Shown piece by piece: positions 63,632-64,000 of a stretch of 64,000 nucleotides of DNA. A program made the translations under genes and the position numbers. The notes beneath the pieces were generated by a model. That model saw only the letters and a program-made list of their open reading frames with translations. It made no database searches and was not told the origin of the DNA. The stretch is from positions 6,200,001 to 6,264,000 of the forward strand of contig NZ_CP130713.1 in assembly GCF_030553055.1 (NCBI RefSeq). The letters run 5' to 3'. Source of the DNA: Streptomyces sp. XD-27. GTDB taxonomy: Bacteria > Actinomycetota > Actinomycetes > Streptomycetales > Streptomycetaceae. Every line of letters begins with the position of its first letter. Positions within the stretch are counted from its first letter, which is position 1.

Positions 63632-64000
63632 GCGGGCCACGGTAGCCATGCGTGGAGCCGGAAGGCCCCGTCCGATGCCCGCCCGCATTCCAGCCGCCCA
63701 CCGGCCAGCGCCGCCCGCTCCGCCAGACCGGTAAGGCCCGCCCCGGCGCCGGGGATGGCATCGGCGGGTGCGCCGCCGGCGCCGTGCGCCCTGCGCGTGG
63801 TCGCACAGAGCACGGTGGCGGTGCCAGTGCCGGCCTGTCCCGCGCCGGGCGCGGCTACGGCGGCGGGGGCGGGGTCGGGGGCACCGTCCGGGGCAGGGAG
63901 CGGGTTGCGAACCTCCACCCGCAGGCCCTCGCCCGGCGCACCCGCCACCGTGACCGTCACCTCGGCTCCCGACGCGTGCTTGCGCGCGTTCGTCAGGCCC
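63628..64000 (-). CDS. Two-component sensor histidine kinase (5' part outside window)
   Basis: C-terminal 124 codons of a NarL-partner kinase; the frame is open to the right edge. The N-box LTNARKHASG and the G-box GAGLTGLAERAALAGG of the HATPase domain are visible. Between them is a Pro/Ala/Gly-rich insertion of about 45 residues (residues around APDGAPDPAPAAVAAPG) that is unusual inside an ATP-binding fold. Coupled to the response regulator by ATGA overlap. Confidence 0.85.
   Translation of the reverse strand, partial: GLTNARKHASGAEVTVTVAGAPGEGLRVEVRNPLPAPDGAPDPAPAAVAAPGAGQAGTGTATVLCATTRRAHGAGGAPADAIPGAGAGLTGLAERAALAGGRLECGRASDGAFRLHAWLPWPA

Noticed and set aside
1..64000. tRNA, rRNA, riboswitch families, insertion sequences and attachment sites
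   Set aside because: I found no cloverleaf with a GTTCRANYC arm, no rRNA-like stretch, no transposase or integrase motifs and no recognisable riboswitch core. Unannotated small RNAs cannot be excluded by eye.

Overview
The window comes from a high-GC Gram-positive actinomycete, almost certainly a Streptomyces. It shows GTG starts, GC-rich third positions, stop-to-start overlaps of the ATGA/GTGA type, long U-less hairpin terminators, a coproporphyrin-dependent haem pathway, and a chitin-sugar/xylose transporter block with a ROK regulator that I recall as the S. coelicolor SCO6005-SCO6011 arrangement. No rRNA, tRNA, CRISPR array, transposase or integrase was found.

Layout. 1-2415: a secreted GH92 mannosidase (runs off the left edge) and a small lipoprotein. 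2416-11220: sugar uptake, ngcEFG (GlcNAc/chitobiose ABC importer), a ROK repressor and xylFGH (xylose-type importer). 11482-15086: dxs (isoprenoid precursors) and an amino-acid permease. 15109-16601: a divergent NYN/PIN-like gene and a predicted beta-propeller gene. 16722-20062: fadB-fadA (fatty-acid beta-oxidation). 20245-23153: RNase D-like exonuclease, LuxR-type regulator, DUF3000. 23257-27945: hemE, a thiolase, hemY/cgoX and chdC (haem). 28009-29612: secreted S33 peptidase.

29859-32526: a two-gene unit joining a DUF692 (MNIO) oxidase, apparently fused to a DUF2063-like partner domain, with a membrane protein that ends in a Gly/Cys-rich tail. This looks like a peptide-tail modification system. 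32799-36298: a bifunctional-type PBP with an eroded SxxK motif and a secreted polysaccharide deacetylase. 36401-39452: a compact isonitrile (isocyanide) unit, isnA-isnB with a divergent LysR gene. 39508-48695: housekeeping and unknown genes (baeRF, methyltransferase, PTH2-like, ABC pair, PhoX-like, ZapE-like ATPase, RibD-like reductase, Usp-like). 48869-50694: murC and msrB.

50700-59277: an eight-gene minus-strand operon with zinc-ribbon, vWA, Ser/Thr kinase, PP2C phosphatase, Band-7-like and NTPase proteins. It resembles the TerY-P (vWA/kinase/phosphatase) stress or conflict systems. 59407-64000: a small conserved protein, treZ, a GNAT acetyltransferase behind a candidate leader peptide, and a two-component system cut by the right edge.

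Twelve single-base reading-frame breaks occur in eleven otherwise intact genes, including the essential murC. Each is repaired by adding one G or C, mostly in a G/C run. I read these as consensus-sequence deletions, not true pseudogenes, and annotate the genes across the break.
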